Under the pieces are notes generated by a model, which searched no databases, was not told the DNA's origin, and saw only the letters and a program-made list of their open reading frames with translations. Below are positions 62,113 to 64,000 of a stretch of 64,000 bases of DNA, in pieces (position 1 is the first letter of the stretch; every line of letters starts with the position of its first letter). The position numbers and the translations under genes were made by a program. The DNA is from Streptomyces sp. NBC_00273. GTDB lineage: Bacteria > Actinomycetota > Actinomycetes > Streptomycetales > Streptomycetaceae. The stretch lies in contig NZ_CP108067.1 of NCBI RefSeq assembly GCF_036178145.1, forward strand, positions 10,245,001-10,309,000, given 5' to 3'.

Positions 62113-62403
62113 TCACAAGAGGTTGAGCTTCTCCTCGATGTGCTTCACCGTGCTGGTGACGTCGAGAAAGGTGACGCCGGCCGAGCCGATCGCTACGAGC
62201 GCGGTCGCTCCGAGGTGACGGGTGAGGACGAAGGCGAGGAGTGCGCCGAGAGCTCCGCAGAGGACGGCGATGAGGATCGCCATGACCTTGACGGTCCTCG
62301 TGGGGGTGTTCGTGGCGGGGGCGGTCTCCTGCGGGGCGGCAGGGGTGGCGGGCGTCTGGATGGTGGTGGGGTCGGTGGTGATGCGGGGCACGCTGAACCT
62401 CAC
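62113..62403 (-). CDS. Small two-helix membrane protein
   Basis: 96 residues from a GTG at 62403. A Pro/Thr/Ala-rich N-terminus (ITTDPTTIQTPATPAAPQET) is followed by helix 1 VKVMAILIAVLCGALGALLA, helix 2 ATALVAIGSAGVTFLDVT and a short tail HIEEKLNLL. It probably sits in the cell membrane with the tail inside. No ribosome site; start uncertain. Confidence 0.55.
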   Translation of the reverse strand: MRFSVPRITTDPTTIQTPATPAAPQETAPATNTPTRTVKVMAILIAVLCGALGALLAFVLTRHLGATALVAIGSAGVTFLDVTSTVKHIEEKLNLL

Positions 62404-62809
62404 TGGGGCGTTCGAGGGTGGTGGTCTTGGAGTGGAGTGGTTGGAGTTCCCCGAGGTGCCGGGCGTCGTGGGGCAGCACGCTGCGGGGTCGGTGGGCGCG
62501 GGCGCGGAGGCGTACCGAAGGTGAGCCCGAGCGGGCCGGCGACCGGGGGTCCCCGTAGCCGGCAGCGGCCGGGCGTACGCCGGTCTGGGCTGCGGCTGCC
62601 GGTACGCGATGTTCTCGAAGCCGTGGTGCAGAGCTACGGGCTTCGGCGCGTGGCGTCGGCCGGCTCCCGGTGGGCCTTGTCCTCGTGCGGCCGGTGTCCT
62701 CGGTGAGGCGGCCAGGGCGCGGTGCCGCGCCTCCTGAAGAGGCTTTGCCCCGGGGTGGGTCCGGTCCGGGCGAGCACCGAAGGGTGCCCGCCCGGACCGG
62801 ATGCTGCCG
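62404..62809. other. 0.4-kb spacer without a recognised gene
   Basis: No conserved frame, repeat or terminator was seen; a promoter for the 62403 gene is expected near its left end. Confidence 0.35.
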
Positions 62810-63127
62810 TCAGCGGTGGGCGGGGATGCGGGTGTGCAGACCGGCGGCTCCTTCCCCGGCCGCTTCGCCCGGCACGGTCAGGGACGGGTGTGAGCTGCTC
62901 TGTTCGGCGAGGAGCAGGGTCAGCAGGAGACCTGCGGAGTGGTTCCGCAGCTCGCCGAACAGCAGGCACTGGGCATGCAGCCAGGCGGCCAGCCGGTCAT
63001 CGGCGCCGGGAAAGCCGCCTGCGGCATCGAGGACTCTGTGCTCGGCGAGACGGTGGGCCTGCTGGTAGGAAGGCGTCGACCTTGAACGCCTGCGCAAGAT
63101 GTACGCCAGCCTCCTACGCACTGCCAC
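62810..63127 (-). CDS. Possible small helical protein
   Basis: 105 codons. The stretch YQQAHRLAEHRVLDAAGGFP then GADDRLAAWLHAQCLLFGEL and RNHSAGLLLTLLLAEQ reads as genuine amphipathic helices with good codon use. The N-terminal ~20 residues are Arg-rich and doubtful, so the true start is probably internal or the gene is damaged at its 5' end. No family recognised. Confidence 0.4.
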   Translation of the reverse strand: MAVRRRLAYILRRRSRSTPSYQQAHRLAEHRVLDAAGGFPGADDRLAAWLHAQCLLFGELRNHSAGLLLTLLLAEQSSSHPSLTVPGEAAGEGAAGLHTRIPAHR

Positions 63128-63751
63128 CGAACACGTCGACCGCCTGCAGGTTTATCGTCACCGACAACGACTCCCCTCCGATCGAGGGCATTCACCGGCC
63201 GCTGGAGCTGTCCGACACAGACCGACTCGTCCCCATGCCCACTGCCGAACTTGGTGACGCGCAGCCTGCAGACGCGCCGCCAGATGAGTGAGCGGGCGCC
63301 TGACGACCGCAGTGGGGCCGGACAGGAACACCCTGCCCGGCCCCGCTGGCCGTCGTATATGCCGACCTCATCCCGACCTTGGACAGCTGCGCCACCTGCT
63401 CCGGCGGTCAGCGACGCGGGCTGGCGGCGCTGATTGTCGACCCACGTCCAGAGTTCCAGCGATATGTCCTGCTGCGCCTGGTCCGCGCTGCAGTCCCCGC
63501 CCGGTGATCGTCAGCCTGCTGGCGGGGGTGGTGGTGCGGCCCGTGCGTGAACGTTCCGCAGTCCGCTTCATCCCGCTTCGGACGCCGTGCAGTGGCGGGA
63601 GTGCTCGACGCGCCAGAAGGCGGTGGCGGAGCTGCCGGGCCGGGAGTGCCCGCCTTGCCGGTCACAGCTACCGCCCTGGTAGCCCTCGTCGACTGAGCAA
63701 CGGGCCTGCCGTGCGAGCACAGGTTTGGGCGTCGTTGTGGTCTGGGGCCGG
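63128..63751. other. 0.6-kb stretch with coding-like remnants only
   Basis: A plus-strand frame at about 63337-63507 has coding-like composition (YADLIPTLDSCATCSGGQRR, EFQRYVLLRLVRAAVPAR) but no start codon or ribosome site. It may be the end of a lost gene. Nothing else was recognised. Confidence 0.3.
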
Positions 63752-64000
63752 TCACTGGTCGATGTCGTCGAAGAGGCTGCGTTGTTCCCCGGCACGCTGA
63801 CGGAGCTGTGACATGCGTTCGCGAAGGCTCTGGGTATTGCTGGGCGTCCAGTCGCTGGCTTCTTCTGGCGGCTGGCGCATCTGCTGGTAACTGTCGATCG
63901 CCCAGTCAATTTTTGAGGCCGTGTCGGTGTCGTGCCTTTCCTTGAACACCTCTTCATACAACCGCAGGGCATCTTCAACTGGATCGTTGTCTTCGTCACC
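63752..64000 (-). CDS. Unrecognised acidic protein, 5' end beyond the window
   Basis: The frame is open to the right edge: GDEDNDPVEDALRLYEEVFK, SKIDWAIDSYQQMRQ, TPSNTQSLRERMSQLRQRAG and EQRSLFDDIDQ before the stop at 63752. Charged and helical, with codon use typical of a real gene. Only the C-terminal ~82 residues are visible. No family recognised. Confidence 0.6.
   Translation of the reverse strand, partial: GDEDNDPVEDALRLYEEVFKERHDTDTASKIDWAIDSYQQMRQPPEEASDWTPSNTQSLRERMSQLRQRAGEQRSLFDDIDQ

Noticed and set aside
1..64000. tRNA, rRNA or CRISPR loci
   Set aside because: No cloverleaf-like T-loop signatures, rRNA segments or repeat-spacer arrays were seen on reading; a dedicated scan would be needed to exclude divergent ones.

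Overview
The sequence is high-GC (about 70%), with GTG/ATG starts preceded by GGAGG-type ribosome sites. Its families are typical of Streptomyces: DUF5753/DUF397 regulator pairs, HATPase anti-sigma-like proteins, DUF6083, DUF6233, a DUF574-type methyltransferase, and very large secreted Rhs proteins. The many insertion sequences, gene fragments and small duplications suggest an accessory region such as a chromosome arm, a genomic island or a large plasmid of a streptomycete. No rRNA, tRNA, CRISPR array or core housekeeping operon was seen.

Layout. 1-5246: the 3' half of a Wadjet-like SMC/nuclease plasmid-defence operon (JetC and JetD; JetA/JetB would lie off the left edge). 5247-15566: a regulatory block with a small membrane protein, an HTH protein and sigma-like partner, a methyltransferase, a DUF5753/DUF397 pair, an anti-sigma-like ATPase, an HTH repressor with a clear triple operator, a DUF6083 protein and a short UvrD-like helicase. 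15814-22099: a mobile-DNA scar with a broken HNH endonuclease, a Tn3 transposase fragment, a 705-bp element bounded by perfect 38-bp inverted repeats and carrying one gene, and a three-gene operon (two membrane proteins plus a NusA-like S1/KH protein) split by an IS5-family element. 22100-34256: a 7.6-kb Rhs toxin gene with a ricin-type lectin domain, a Hint protease and a SCP1.201/DddA-like deaminase tip, its Imm1-type immunity gene, and a divergent FG-GAP partner. 35618-41575: a second polymorphic toxin operon (SseB-like, WXG-like, Rhs with a type-30-like toxin tip, probable immunity protein). 41901-50004: another HNH gene split in two, an IS630 element, a hemopexin-repeat protein, a LexA-like box with small genes, a relic of Ku, and a pile of IS5, IS3 and IS21 elements inserted next to or into one another. 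51066-57727: a tight operon with two radical SAM proteins, a creatininase homologue, a sulfotransferase-like propeller, a GT2 glycosyltransferase, a methyltransferase and a P-loop kinase. It is divergent from an HTH/TPR regulator. 59375-64000: small genes including a zinc-finger protein, a PD-(D/E)XK-like nuclease and several unrecognised proteins.

How the genes work together. Three themes recur. The first is conflict: Wadjet-like defence, two Rhs toxin-immunity loci and a possible nuclease. The second is small DNA-binding regulators with visible operators. The third is an apparently uncharacterised radical SAM pathway that resembles mycofactocin biosynthesis in its enzyme set (radical SAM, creatininase-type peptidase, GT2). 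A 31-codon ORF directly upstream of its first enzyme, overlapping its longest possible start in an ATGA, is a candidate precursor.
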